6,002 bases of DNA, taken from contig DCLG01000070.1 of assembly GCA_002320935.1 (NCBI GenBank), forward strand, positions 34,531-40,532, given 5' to 3'. The notes below the pieces were generated by a model that ran no database searches, had not been told where the DNA came from, and saw only the letters and a list, made by a program, of their open reading frames with translations. Of the stretch, positions 1 to 6,002 are shown one piece after another. Each line of letters opens with the position of its first letter. Within the stretch, counting starts at the first letter, position 1. This stretch comes from Pedobacter sp. UBA1654 (GTDB taxonomy: Bacteria; Bacteroidota; Bacteroidia; Sphingobacteriales; Sphingobacteriaceae). The position numbers were made by a program, and so were the translations under genes.

Positions 1-218
1 TTCTGCTCAATTAAATAAGGAAAGGCGGCTTCAGGATCTTCAAGACCATAGCCGGCGGTGAGACTATCTCCAAAAAAGAGGACAGTTCTGGATTTTTCAA
101 CCGGTTTTTTTTCTACTTTAACAGTTTGCGTGTCAGTGATGTTACTGTTATTGTTCCCACATGCACAAACAAGTGGGAGCATTAGGAGCCATAGTCTTGA
201 AAATCTGTTTAATGTCAT
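1..218 (-). CDS. tesA: TesA-like SGNH/GDSL esterase lipoprotein, N-terminal part (runs off left edge)
   Basis: Only the first 72 codons are in the window, read from an ATG at 218 down to 3; the gene continues beyond position 1. The protein begins with a short lipoprotein signal peptide: basic start (R5, R8), hydrophobic stretch at residues 9-17, then lipobox LVCAC with Cys20 as the likely lipidated residue. A polar linker rich in N, T and K (21-43) follows, then a beta strand leading into the SGNH block I motif FFGDSLTAGYGL, with the nucleophile Ser52 in GDS. This block closely resembles E. coli TesA, a periplasmic thioesterase I/lysophospholipase L1/arylesterase. The other catalytic residues lie outside the window. 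The divergent ybbAP operon supports a TesA assignment over other GDSL hydrolases. The predicted location is a lipid-anchored periplasmic enzyme. The family is nearly certain; the substrate is unknown. Confidence 0.88.
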   Translation of the reverse strand, partial: MTLNRFSRLWLLMLPLVCACGNNNSNITDTQTVKVEKKPVEKSRTVLFFGDSLTAGYGLEDPEAAFPYLIEQ

Positions 219-296
219 GATCGCAAAGTAACTCGAAATACCAAAACATATCCAATAGATTTAGGTTTTAATTTTTAAAAATATATTGAACAATCT
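219..296. promoter_or_regulatory. Divergent tesA / ybbA intergenic promoter region
   Basis: This 78-bp A/T-rich spacer separates two divergently transcribed start codons, so it should hold both promoters. No full Bacteroidota promoter is visible. On the plus strand there are two 7-of-8 matches to TAnnTTTG: TAGATTTA at 256-263 and TAGGTTTT at 262-269. On the minus strand there is TATGTTTT (243-250) and TTACTTTG (224-231), the latter with a TTG 21 nt upstream (253-255) but very close to the tesA start. None has a convincing pair of boxes at standard spacing. The presence of promoters is inferred from gene orientation; the exact boxes are guesses. Confidence 0.45.
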
Positions 297-974
297 GTGA
301 CTGAAATTTTAAGCGTACGCAATCTAAGCAAAACATACCCTGCGCAGGGAAAAACACTTGGCGTTTTGAACGACGTAAATTTTGCAATTCAACAGGGCTC
401 TACTGTCTCCATCGTCGGCCCATCAGGAAGTGGCAAAACAACATTACTAGGTCTATGTGCCGGATTAGACCGAGCAAGCAGCGGATCTGTTATTCTAAAT
501 GGAATTAAACTTGACGACCTTAATGAAGATCAACGTGCGCGGGTAAGAAATGAGCACGTGGGCTTTATATTTCAAAACTTTCAATTATTACCTACACTTA
601 CCGCCCTGGAAAATGTTATGGTTCCACTTGAACTGCGTGGCGAAAAGAATGTGACGGCCAGAGCTTTAAGCTTGCTTGATAAAGTTGGACTTTCGGCTCG
701 TGGACATCACTACCCCTCTCAATTATCAGGAGGAGAACAGCAAAGAGTATCCTTAGCCAGGGCTTTTTCCAATAGTCCGAAAATCCTCTTTGCCGATGAG
801 CCAACTGGAAATCTCGATACTGAAACTGGACAAAAAGTTGAAAAGCTTCTTTTTGAACTTAACCGGGATGCAGGTACTACATTAATTCTGGTAACGCATG
901 ATCTTGAACTTGCGTCGAAAACCAACAGAATAATACGCTTAAAAGGCGGAATGATCTTAAATGACGGCCTGTAG
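297..974 (+). CDS. ybbA: ABC transporter ATP-binding protein, YbbA (LolD/MacB superfamily)
   Basis: This 225-residue nucleotide-binding subunit powers the YbbP permease from the cytoplasmic face of the inner membrane. All ATPase motifs are intact: Walker A GPSGSGKT (41-48), Q-loop Gln93 in FIFQNFQL, signature LSGGEQQR (143-150), Walker B ILFADEPTG (163-171) with catalytic Glu168, D-loop NLD (172-174) and switch His201. The segments PTLTALENV (99-107) and LFADEPTGNLD match E. coli YbbA (about 228 residues) more closely than a generic LolD, as far as I can recall that sequence. The start is GTG; no in-frame ATG lies in the A/T-rich sequence upstream, and this start gives the normal MTEILSVRNLSK opening of the family. 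The stop lies 2 bp before ybbP, so the genes are translated from one message. LolD, FtsE and MacB-type ATPases share this fold, but the context with tesA and ybbP settles the choice. Confidence 0.93.
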   Translation: MTEILSVRNLSKTYPAQGKTLGVLNDVNFAIQQGSTVSIVGPSGSGKTTLLGLCAGLDRASSGSVILNGIKLDDLNEDQRARVRNEHVGFIFQNFQLLPTLTALENVMVPLELRGEKNVTARALSLLDKVGLSARGHHYPSQLSGGEQQRVSLARAFSNSPKILFADEPTGNLDTETGQKVEKLLFELNRDAGTTLILVTHDLELASKTNRIIRLKGGMILNDGL

Positions 975-976
975 CT

Positions 977-3526
977 ATGGAGAAAAGAAACATAAATTTT
1001 TCCTGGCTGATTAAAATGGCATGGCGCGATAGTCGTAAAAATAAGGCCAGATTATTTCTTTTTATTTCATCTATGATCCTTGGGATCGCTGCACTTGTTG
1101 CGATTTATGGGATAGGTGATAATCTTACCCGGGACATAGATAGACAAGCTGCAACATTAATTGGTGCAGATCTGGATGTAAGGACCAATAAATCTCCCGA
1201 CAAAAATGCCCGTAAATTCACTGACTCCTTAAAAGCACAGGCTATAGCATATAGTGAAGAGCAAAGCTTCCCTTCAATGATCCTGTTTATAAATGGTGGA
1301 GGCACCAGGCTTGTACAAATAAGAGCCCTTAGTGGCGACTTCCCCTTTTACGGAAGCATAGAAACAACCCCGGTAACAGCGGCAAGTAGCTTTCGTGATG
1401 AACAGGAGGTTCTTGTAGACAAAACGCTGATGTTACAGTACAAGGCGGCCGTAGGAGATTCTGTGCAGATTGGTAATGTTAATTTTAAAATCGCAGGAAT
1501 TCTCAATCAGGCACCCGGACAGACTGGATTTGCGAGCACCATCGCTCCATCCGTGTTCATGCCATTGCGTTATTTGAAGGCGACTAAACTGGCCCAAAAA
1601 GGTAGCAGAATAAATTACAATTTCTATTATAAATTTCAGGACGGTTTTGATGTAGAAAGCATGGTAACCCAGCTTACCCCGGCTTTCGAGAAACATGATC
1701 TGGATCAGGACACAATCAAATCGAGAAAGGAAAGTACCGGAAAATCATTCTCCGATGTCACCAAATTTCTTTCGCTGGTTGGCTTTATCGCACTGCTTTT
1801 AGGTTGCATTGGTGTTGCAAGTGCCGTACATATATACGTTAAGGAGAAAATGCAGAGCATTGCAATCCTTAGGTGTATGGGCCTAAGTTCAAGACACGCA
1901 TTCCTAATTTTTTTAATTCAAATTACAGCCATTGGACTTATCGGAGCCATTGCAGGTGCGATACTTGGTTCAATCATCCAACAGGTACTTCCTGCAGTTT
2001 TCAAAGACTTCCTTCCTGTAGAACTACAGGTAACCATATCCTGGAAAGCGATTTCACAAGGCATTATTCTGGGTGTGATGATCTCCATATTATTCTCCCT
2101 CCTGCCGCTTATATCCATCCGAAAAGTATCACCTCTGAATACCATAAGGGTAACCGACCATACAGATGATGGTGGAAATGACCCTTGGCGTTGGTTTGTT
2201 TATTTCTTAATATTCGGGTTTATCACTTGTTTTGCCAGGTTACAACTAGAGGGCTGGCGGCAGACACTGGTTTTCTCCGCTAGCATTGTGGTCGGATTTG
2301 TTGTGTTGTACGGTGTTGCCGCACTGAGTGTCTGGCTGATCAGAAGGTTCTTTCCTACTTCCTGGAGTTATATCTGGCGACAGGGCTTATCAAACCTGTA
2401 TCGGCCAAATAACCAAACTACCATCCTGGTTCTATCAATCGGCTTAGGCACAACTTTCATCTGCACGCTGTTTTTTGTGCAATCAATTCTGGTTGATCGG
2501 ATTACTTTGTCCACTAGTCAAAACCAGCCTAACATGGTTATTTTTGACATTCAATCGGCGCAACGTGCCTCTATTACAGCCGCGACAAAAGGAGAAGGCC
2601 TGCCTTTAATCCAGGAGGTACCTATCGTAACCATGCGTTTACAGGAAATAAATGGGCTTAATGCAGTCGAAAACAAGGAAGATCCAAACCGGAAATATTC
2701 AAATCGTGCTTACAATAGAGAACTGCGTGTAACCTTCCGTGACAGCCTCACTTCGTCTGAAAGGTTGATCGAGGGAAAATGGCAGGGACAGGTAGGGGCT
2801 CAGGATACAGCACGTATTTCTATAGAGCAGGGCTATGCCAAATCTTCACACCTGAGCGTCGGCGACCGCTTATTGTTCAATGTCCAGGGAGTAATGGTAC
2901 CGGCAATAGTTGGTAGCATTCGCGAAGTGGACTGGAACAGAGTTCAAACGAACTTCCGATTGGTATTTCCAAAAGGCGTAATAGATGATGCACCACAGTT
3001 TCATGTGCTGGTTACGCGTGTACCTGACGCCGCCGCGTCGGCCGCTTTTCAGCAGAAAATAGTTTCTAAATTTCCCAACGTTTCCATTATAGACCTGGCG
3101 CTGATTTTAACTGTTCTTGATGAAATACTTAATAAAATAGGTTTCGTCATCCGTTTCATGGCTGCTTTCAGCATAATTACCGGACTGATCGTCTTGATTT
3201 CCTCAGTGTTGATCAGCAAATACCAGCGGATGCAGGAAAGTGTATTACTTAGAACAATCGGGGCGAGCAGCTGGCAAGTATTTATGATCACTGCACTTGA
3301 ATACTTTTTCCTGGGCGCGATTGCGGCATTTACAGGTATCATATTGGCATTAATCGGGAATTGGGGATTGGCCAAATACAGTTTTGAAGTACCATTTTCG
3401 CCAGACTGGCTTACCGTTTTAGGTATATTCTTCAGCATTTCACTGCTAACAACGATCATAGGTGTCCTAAACAGCAGATCAGCGTTAAACAGACCCCCTC
3501 TTGAGGTGCTGCGCAAAAACGCATAG
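977..3526 (+). CDS. ybbP: ABC transporter permease, YbbP (two FtsX/MacB-type halves)
   Basis: This 849-residue inner-membrane subunit pairs with YbbA. It has an internally repeated plan: TM1 (about 27-47), a periplasmic MacB-like domain (about 50-258), TM2-4 (about 263-287, 307-335, 360-382), two linker helices (about 406-421 and 430-455), TM7 (about 482-505), a second periplasmic domain (about 508-718), and TM8-10 (about 721-746, 767-796, 810-832). Each FtsX block has the coupling-helix pattern that contacts the ATPase (MQSIAILRCMGLSS at 292-305; MQESVLLRTIGASS at 752-765) and ends in a proline-containing segment (SPLNTIR, PPLEVLR). Segments NRELRVTF (580-587) and IREVDWNR (648-655) resemble E. 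coli YbbP from memory, which is about 804 residues. Such permeases are mechanotransmitters that drive periplasmic domains, here plausibly extracting hydrophobic esters for TesA; that substrate is inferred. The ATG at 977 lies 2 bp after ybbA. A terminator hairpin follows. No frameshift is seen. Confidence 0.92.
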   Translation: MEKRNINFSWLIKMAWRDSRKNKARLFLFISSMILGIAALVAIYGIGDNLTRDIDRQAATLIGADLDVRTNKSPDKNARKFTDSLKAQAIAYSEEQSFPSMILFINGGGTRLVQIRALSGDFPFYGSIETTPVTAASSFRDEQEVLVDKTLMLQYKAAVGDSVQIGNVNFKIAGILNQAPGQTGFASTIAPSVFMPLRYLKATKLAQKGSRINYNFYYKFQDGFDVESMVTQLTPAFEKHDLDQDTIKSRKESTGKSFSDVTKFLSLVGFIALLLGCIGVASAVHIYVKEKMQSIAILRCMGLSSRHAFLIFLIQITAIGLIGAIAGAILGSIIQQVLPAVFKDFLPVELQVTISWKAISQGIILGVMISILFSLLPLISIRKVSPLNTIRVTDHTDDGGNDPWRWFVYFLIFGFITCFARLQLEGWRQTLVFSASIVVGFVVLYGVAALSVWLIRRFFPTSWSYIWRQGLSNLYRPNNQTTILVLSIGLGTTFICTLFFVQSILVDRITLSTSQNQPNMVIFDIQSAQRASITAATKGEGLPLIQEVPIVTMRLQEINGLNAVENKEDPNRKYSNRAYNRELRVTFRDSLTSSERLIEGKWQGQVGAQDTARISIEQGYAKSSHLSVGDRLLFNVQGVMVPAIVGSIREVDWNRVQTNFRLVFPKGVIDDAPQFHVLVTRVPDAAASAAFQQKIVSKFPNVSIIDLALILTVLDEILNKIGFVIRFMAAFSIITGLIVLISSVLISKYQRMQESVLLRTIGASSWQVFMITALEYFFLGAIAAFTGIILALIGNWGLAKYSFEVPFSPDWLTVLGIFFSISLLTTIIGVLNSRSALNRPPLEVLRKNA

Positions 3527-3546
3527 TGATATCAACTTATTGTAGG

Positions 3547-3584
3547 ATGCGCCATAATGTTTCACAAACGTTATGACGCATTTT
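3547..3584 (+). terminator. Rho-independent terminator of the ybbAP operon
   Basis: A long hairpin starts 21 bp after the ybbP stop. The 16-nt arm 3547-3562 pairs with 3566-3581, with one C/A mismatch (3552/3576), one T-G wobble (3558/3570) and a CAC loop. Four T residues (3581-3584) follow before a G. The stem is strong but the T-tract is short, so it could also act mainly as a 3'-end stabiliser. On the minus strand no T-tract follows the stem, so it appears one-directional. Confidence 0.75.
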
Positions 3585-3605
3585 GTACTTATATGTCTGC
3601 TGCAC

Positions 3606-3630
3606 GATTATAAACCATTATTGATTATAA
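3606..3630. repeat. Tandem GATTATAA repeat upstream of pgpH
   Basis: The octamer GATTATAA occurs at 3606-3613 and again at 3623-3630, 17 bp apart start to start. Because TTATAA is a palindrome, the same bases also form an ATTATAA/TTATAAT inverted repeat (3607-3613 and 3625-3631). The pair sits just upstream of the predicted -7 box of pgpH, where an operator could lie. In A/T-rich DNA this may be chance. Confidence 0.25.
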
Positions 3631-3635
3631 TGTGT

Positions 3636-3643
3636 TAATTTTG
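3636..3643 (+). promoter_or_regulatory. Predicted -7 box of the pgpH promoter
   Basis: TAATTTTG matches the Bacteroidota -7 consensus TAnnTTTG exactly. It would place the transcription start at about 3648-3652, giving a leader of only about 13-17 nt before the TTG start. No TTG -33 box occurs at the usual 17-23 nt upstream; the nearest TTG (3621-3623) leaves only 12 nt. This is therefore half a promoter by sequence, supported by its place between a terminator and a gene start. Confidence 0.45.
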
Positions 3644-3664
3644 AAATAAATCAATTCAATCGTT

Positions 3665-5740
3665 TTGGCTAAAATCAAAAAGAACTCGCACAAAGTCCTG
3701 TACCGTAAATACTCTTATAATATTAAATATATTATGATGTTCCTTACGGTAATGTTTATATCCTTTTTTCTACCAAAACAACCACGATTTCGCTATGAGT
3801 TTGAAAAGGGTAAAGTCTGGATGAATAAGGATCTGATATCGCCCTTTAGCTTTGCAATCCTGAAAACAGAGCCTGAAGTCAGTACCGATAAGAAAGATGC
3901 ATTAGAAAACCTCCTCCCTATTTATCAATATAATGCAGATCTGATCAATGTAGTGGAAGATGCCTTTTTGAATGAATTTGAAGTTAAATGGCGAAGCGGC
4001 ACCCTTGATGAAAATAACCGGGAACAGGTCCGGCAAAGCGCACTTAATTTATTAAAATACATATACCAAAAAGGGATTATTGCGCCACAACCAAAACACC
4101 AGAAGGGCGATAAATTCTATGACCTGTCATTGCTCAACAACAATGTTTCAAAAATTGTAAGTACTCAGGACGTATTTACTGTGCAGTCTGCACTCCAGTA
4201 TTTCAGCAACAACTATAAAACAACTGACCTCAGAGTCAAAGATCTGATTATCGATCTGGTGGAGGATCACCTGCAACCAAACATTCTGTTTGATGAAAAG
4301 ATGACTGCAGTTGTACAGGCAAATACCATAAACAGTCTATCTACAACCCGGGGCATGGTGCAAAAAGGCGAACTTATTGTAGCTAGCGGCAATGTGGTTG
4401 ATGACGAGACATTTCAAAAGCTGCAATCCTTTAAAGAAACCTATGAAGTACAAACCAAAACCATAGGCGACAGTAAACTGGTCTTTCTTGGACAGATCAT
4501 TTTGGTTGGATTTATCGTCAGCCTGCTTATGGTATTCTTATATATGTTCAGAAAAGATATTTTTTCTGACAACAGGCAACTTTCGCTGATCTTGCTTGTA
4601 ATCATTTGTATGTTACTGGCATTAACATGGGCGATAAAGATCAACCTTCCGAGTCTATATTACATTCCTTTCTGTATTGTTCCGATCATCATCCGAATCT
4701 TGTTTGATACCCGATTGGCACTTTACCTGCATTTACTCGTTATTCTGATTGCTGGCTTCTTTGTCCCAAATAGCTTTGAGTTTGTCTTTTATCAAACAAC
4801 AGCAGGTATGGTAGCTATTTACAGTATCAGAAATCTGGTTAAACGAGAACAGCTACTGCTCTCTGCCCTATTCATCCTTTCGGCATACTTCATCTGTTAC
4901 GTTGGCATAGCCTTGCTAAGAGAGGGTACAGTTGATGATATCGAATGGATCAACTTCGCTCCGTTTGTTGTAAGTGTACTTTTATCCTTAATCGCTTATC
5001 CGGTGATCTATGCATTTGAGCGGGTGTTTGGCATTACGTCCGATGTAGCATTGATTGAGGTAACGAATACAAACAACAAATTGCTTAGGGAACTCGCCTT
5101 TAAGGCGCCTGGAAGCTTCCAGCATTCTCTTCAGGTTGCTAATCTTGCCGAGGCTGCAATCTTTAAGATCGGTGGTAATGCCTTGCTTGTTCGCGCCGGC
5201 GCTTTATACCACGATATTGGTAAGATCGAAAATCCGCAATACTTTATAGAGAACAATACAGGCCTGAGCCCGCACGATAAGCTGCCCTATGAACAGAGTG
5301 CTCAGATCATCATTAAACATGTCCACAAAGGCATTGAAATCGCCAGAAAACATCAGATTCCGGAAAGTGTTATTGATTTTATCAAAACGCATCATGGAAA
5401 TACACGTGTTGATTTCTTCTATCAATCTTTTTTAAAGAACTCACCGGAGAAATTTGTGGATGAAAACATATTCCGGTATCCTGGCCCTATCCCTTTCTCT
5501 AAAGAAACTGGCGTACTTATGCTTGCTGATTCGGTCGAAGCAGCCTCTCGAAGTCTTAAAAATCCGGACGCTCAAAGCATAAATGACCTAGTGGAACGTA
5601 TCATTGACTACAAACTTGAACAAAAGCAGCTTGATAATTGCGATTTAACGTTAAAAGATCTTGAAACTATTAAGCTGATATTCAAGACGATGCTGATGAG
5701 TATTTATCATGTACGTATAGATTATCCACAAACAGTATAA
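3665..5740 (+). CDS. pgpH: 7TM-HD cyclic di-AMP phosphodiesterase, PgpH/YqfF family
   Basis: This 691-residue membrane enzyme should hydrolyse the second messenger c-di-AMP to pApA in the cytoplasm. Domains in order: basic N-terminus, TM1 (about 23-37), extracytoplasmic 7TMR-HDED domain (about 50-265), seven membrane helices (about 271-295, 305-324, 329-346, 350-367, 371-386, 397-417, 431-451), then the HD domain (about 475-685). The metal ligands expected from Listeria PgpH are all present: His487 (FQHSLQ), His516-Asp517 (YHDIGK), His552 (KHVHKG), His576-His577 (THHGNT) and Asp622 (LADSVEA). Length fits the family (about 700). The TTG start is preferred: an in-frame TAA lies at 3647-3649, and the first ATG codons (Met24/25, from 3734) would remove the lysine-rich segment that precedes TM1. 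The gene has its own -7 box and lies after a terminator, so it is probably monocistronic. Function by family is firm; local ligand sensing by the HDED domain is unknown. Confidence 0.93.
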   Translation: MAKIKKNSHKVLYRKYSYNIKYIMMFLTVMFISFFLPKQPRFRYEFEKGKVWMNKDLISPFSFAILKTEPEVSTDKKDALENLLPIYQYNADLINVVEDAFLNEFEVKWRSGTLDENNREQVRQSALNLLKYIYQKGIIAPQPKHQKGDKFYDLSLLNNNVSKIVSTQDVFTVQSALQYFSNNYKTTDLRVKDLIIDLVEDHLQPNILFDEKMTAVVQANTINSLSTTRGMVQKGELIVASGNVVDDETFQKLQSFKETYEVQTKTIGDSKLVFLGQIILVGFIVSLLMVFLYMFRKDIFSDNRQLSLILLVIICMLLALTWAIKINLPSLYYIPFCIVPIIIRILFDTRLALYLHLLVILIAGFFVPNSFEFVFYQTTAGMVAIYSIRNLVKREQLLLSALFILSAYFICYVGIALLREGTVDDIEWINFAPFVVSVLLSLIAYPVIYAFERVFGITSDVALIEVTNTNNKLLRELAFKAPGSFQHSLQVANLAEAAIFKIGGNALLVRAGALYHDIGKIENPQYFIENNTGLSPHDKLPYEQSAQIIIKHVHKGIEIARKHQIPESVIDFIKTHHGNTRVDFFYQSFLKNSPEKFVDENIFRYPGPIPFSKETGVLMLADSVEAASRSLKNPDAQSINDLVERIIDYKLEQKQLDNCDLTLKDLETIKLIFKTMLMSIYHVRIDYPQTV

Positions 5741-5746
5741 TTTTTT

Positions 5747-5776
5747 TTTGCAAAGATATTTGAATTACTATATTTG
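5747..5776 (+). promoter_or_regulatory. Bacteroidota-type promoter of tRNA-Ser
   Basis: A -33 box TTTG (5747-5750), at the end of a T-run directly after the pgpH stop, is followed after 18 nt by TATATTTG (5769-5776), an exact match to TAnnTTTG. Both boxes and the spacing agree with the primary sigma factor consensus of Bacteroidota. Transcription would start near 5780-5784, giving a leader of about 25 nt before the mature tRNA. Confidence 0.8.
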
Positions 5777-5780
5777 CAAC

Positions 5781-5800
5781 CTCTTCAGCACACAGAAGAG
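5781..5800 (+). other. Hairpin in the pre-tRNA 5' leader
   Basis: CTCTTC (5781-5786) pairs perfectly with GAAGAG (5795-5800) across an 8-nt loop, ending 6 nt before the first tRNA base. It falls at the expected transcript start and would be removed by RNase P. Its 5' arm with the preceding C (CCTCT, 5780-5784) is also complementary to AGAGG at 5809-5813 of the acceptor strand, so the hairpin may keep the leader from mispairing with the tRNA. Confidence 0.4.
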
Positions 5801-5806
5801 ACAATT

Positions 5807-5894
<88 letters not shown>

Positions 5895-5899
5895 AGAAC

Positions 5900-5933
5900 C
5901 CGTTTTAGGTCATTCTAAAACGGTTTTTTTTTT
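5900..5933 (+). terminator. Rho-independent terminator of tRNA-Ser
   Basis: A perfect 9-bp stem, CCGTTTTAG (5900-5908) with CTAAAACGG (5915-5923), encloses a 6-nt loop and is followed at once by ten T residues (5924-5933). It begins 7 nt after the tRNA, so it ends a single-gene tRNA transcript. Confidence 0.93.
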
Positions 5934-6002
5934 ATTTCAGGGAAAAATGAAGAAGAAGATTTAGGGGATCAAGTCAAAAACTTGTGGAGTAAGGTTGTTT
6001 TT
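5934..6002. other. Right-end stretch without a supported gene
   Basis: The last 69 bases contain no credible coding region: the only plus-strand ATG (5947) opens a five-codon frame ending in TAG at 5962. A short CAAGT/ACTTG inverted repeat (5970-5974 and 5980-5984) is present but has no T-tract. The stretch is too short to say whether a gene lies just beyond the edge. Confidence 0.5.

Noticed and set aside
1873..2169. 98-codon plus-strand frame inside ybbP
   Set aside because: It overlaps the FtsX helices of ybbP in another frame, is rich in Cys, His and Pro in no pattern, and matches no family I know.
3049..3516. 155-codon open frame on the minus strand inside ybbP
   Set aside because: It lies wholly antisense to a well-supported membrane protein, shows no recognisable domain, and its composition is what the complement of hydrophobic codons would give.
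3621..3623. TTG as the -33 box of pgpH
   Set aside because: Only 12 nt separate it from the -7 box, against the usual 17-23 nt.
3626..3631. TATAAT, an exact E. coli-type -10 box, upstream of pgpH
   Set aside because: Bacteroidota primary sigma factors use TAnnTTTG, an exact copy of which lies just downstream, and no -35-like box sits 17 bp before it.
5741..5749. T-run directly after the pgpH stop as a terminator
   Set aside because: No stable stem precedes the nine T residues; the run instead leads into the -33 box of the tRNA promoter. pgpH transcripts may read through to the tRNA terminator.
5970..5984. CAAGT/ACTTG hairpin near the right edge as a terminator
   Set aside because: The stem is only 5 bp and A/T-rich, and it is followed by TGGAG rather than a T-tract.

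Overview
The window looks like an ordinary chromosomal segment of a member of the Bacteroidota, most likely from the Sphingobacteriaceae (Pedobacter-like). The evidence is moderate-to-low GC with A/T-rich spacers, start sites without Shine-Dalgarno sequences, exact copies of the Bacteroidota -7 promoter box (TAnnTTTG), and protein sequences of Bacteroidota type. The genus is an inference; no 16S rRNA or other marker is present.

Layout: (1) positions 1-218, minus strand: the N-terminal part of a TesA-like SGNH/GDSL esterase that carries a lipoprotein signal peptide; it runs off the left edge. (2) 219-296: a 78-bp divergent promoter region. (3) 297-974 and 977-3526, plus strand: a two-gene operon encoding an ABC ATPase (YbbA) and a large 10-TM FtsX/MacB-type permease (YbbP), separated by 2 bp. 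(4) 3547-3584: a long hairpin terminator closing the operon. (5) 3665-5740, plus strand: a complete 7TM-HD phosphodiesterase of the PgpH/YqfF family, which hydrolyses cyclic di-AMP; it starts at TTG. (6) 5747-5933: a compact self-contained tRNA-Ser(GCU) unit with promoter, leader hairpin, tRNA and intrinsic terminator. (7) 5934-6002: no gene that I can support.

How the genes work together: tesA facing ybbA-ybbP is the same divergent arrangement as in Escherichia coli. YbbA/YbbP is an ATP-driven machine of the MacB/LolCDE superfamily that is thought to act on the periplasmic side rather than pump solute through a channel, and TesA is an esterase/lysophospholipase in the same compartment. The natural reading is that the transporter lifts hydrophobic esters out of the inner membrane and the esterase cleaves them. 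The notable local variation is that the esterase here looks membrane-anchored through a lipid-modified cysteine. PgpH and the tRNA have their own signals and are probably only neighbours.

I found no mobile element, CRISPR array, toxin-antitoxin pair, defence module or other undescribed system. The most interesting points are the distant conservation of the tesA/ybbAP locus with a lipoprotein TesA, and the non-ATG start and promoter of pgpH.
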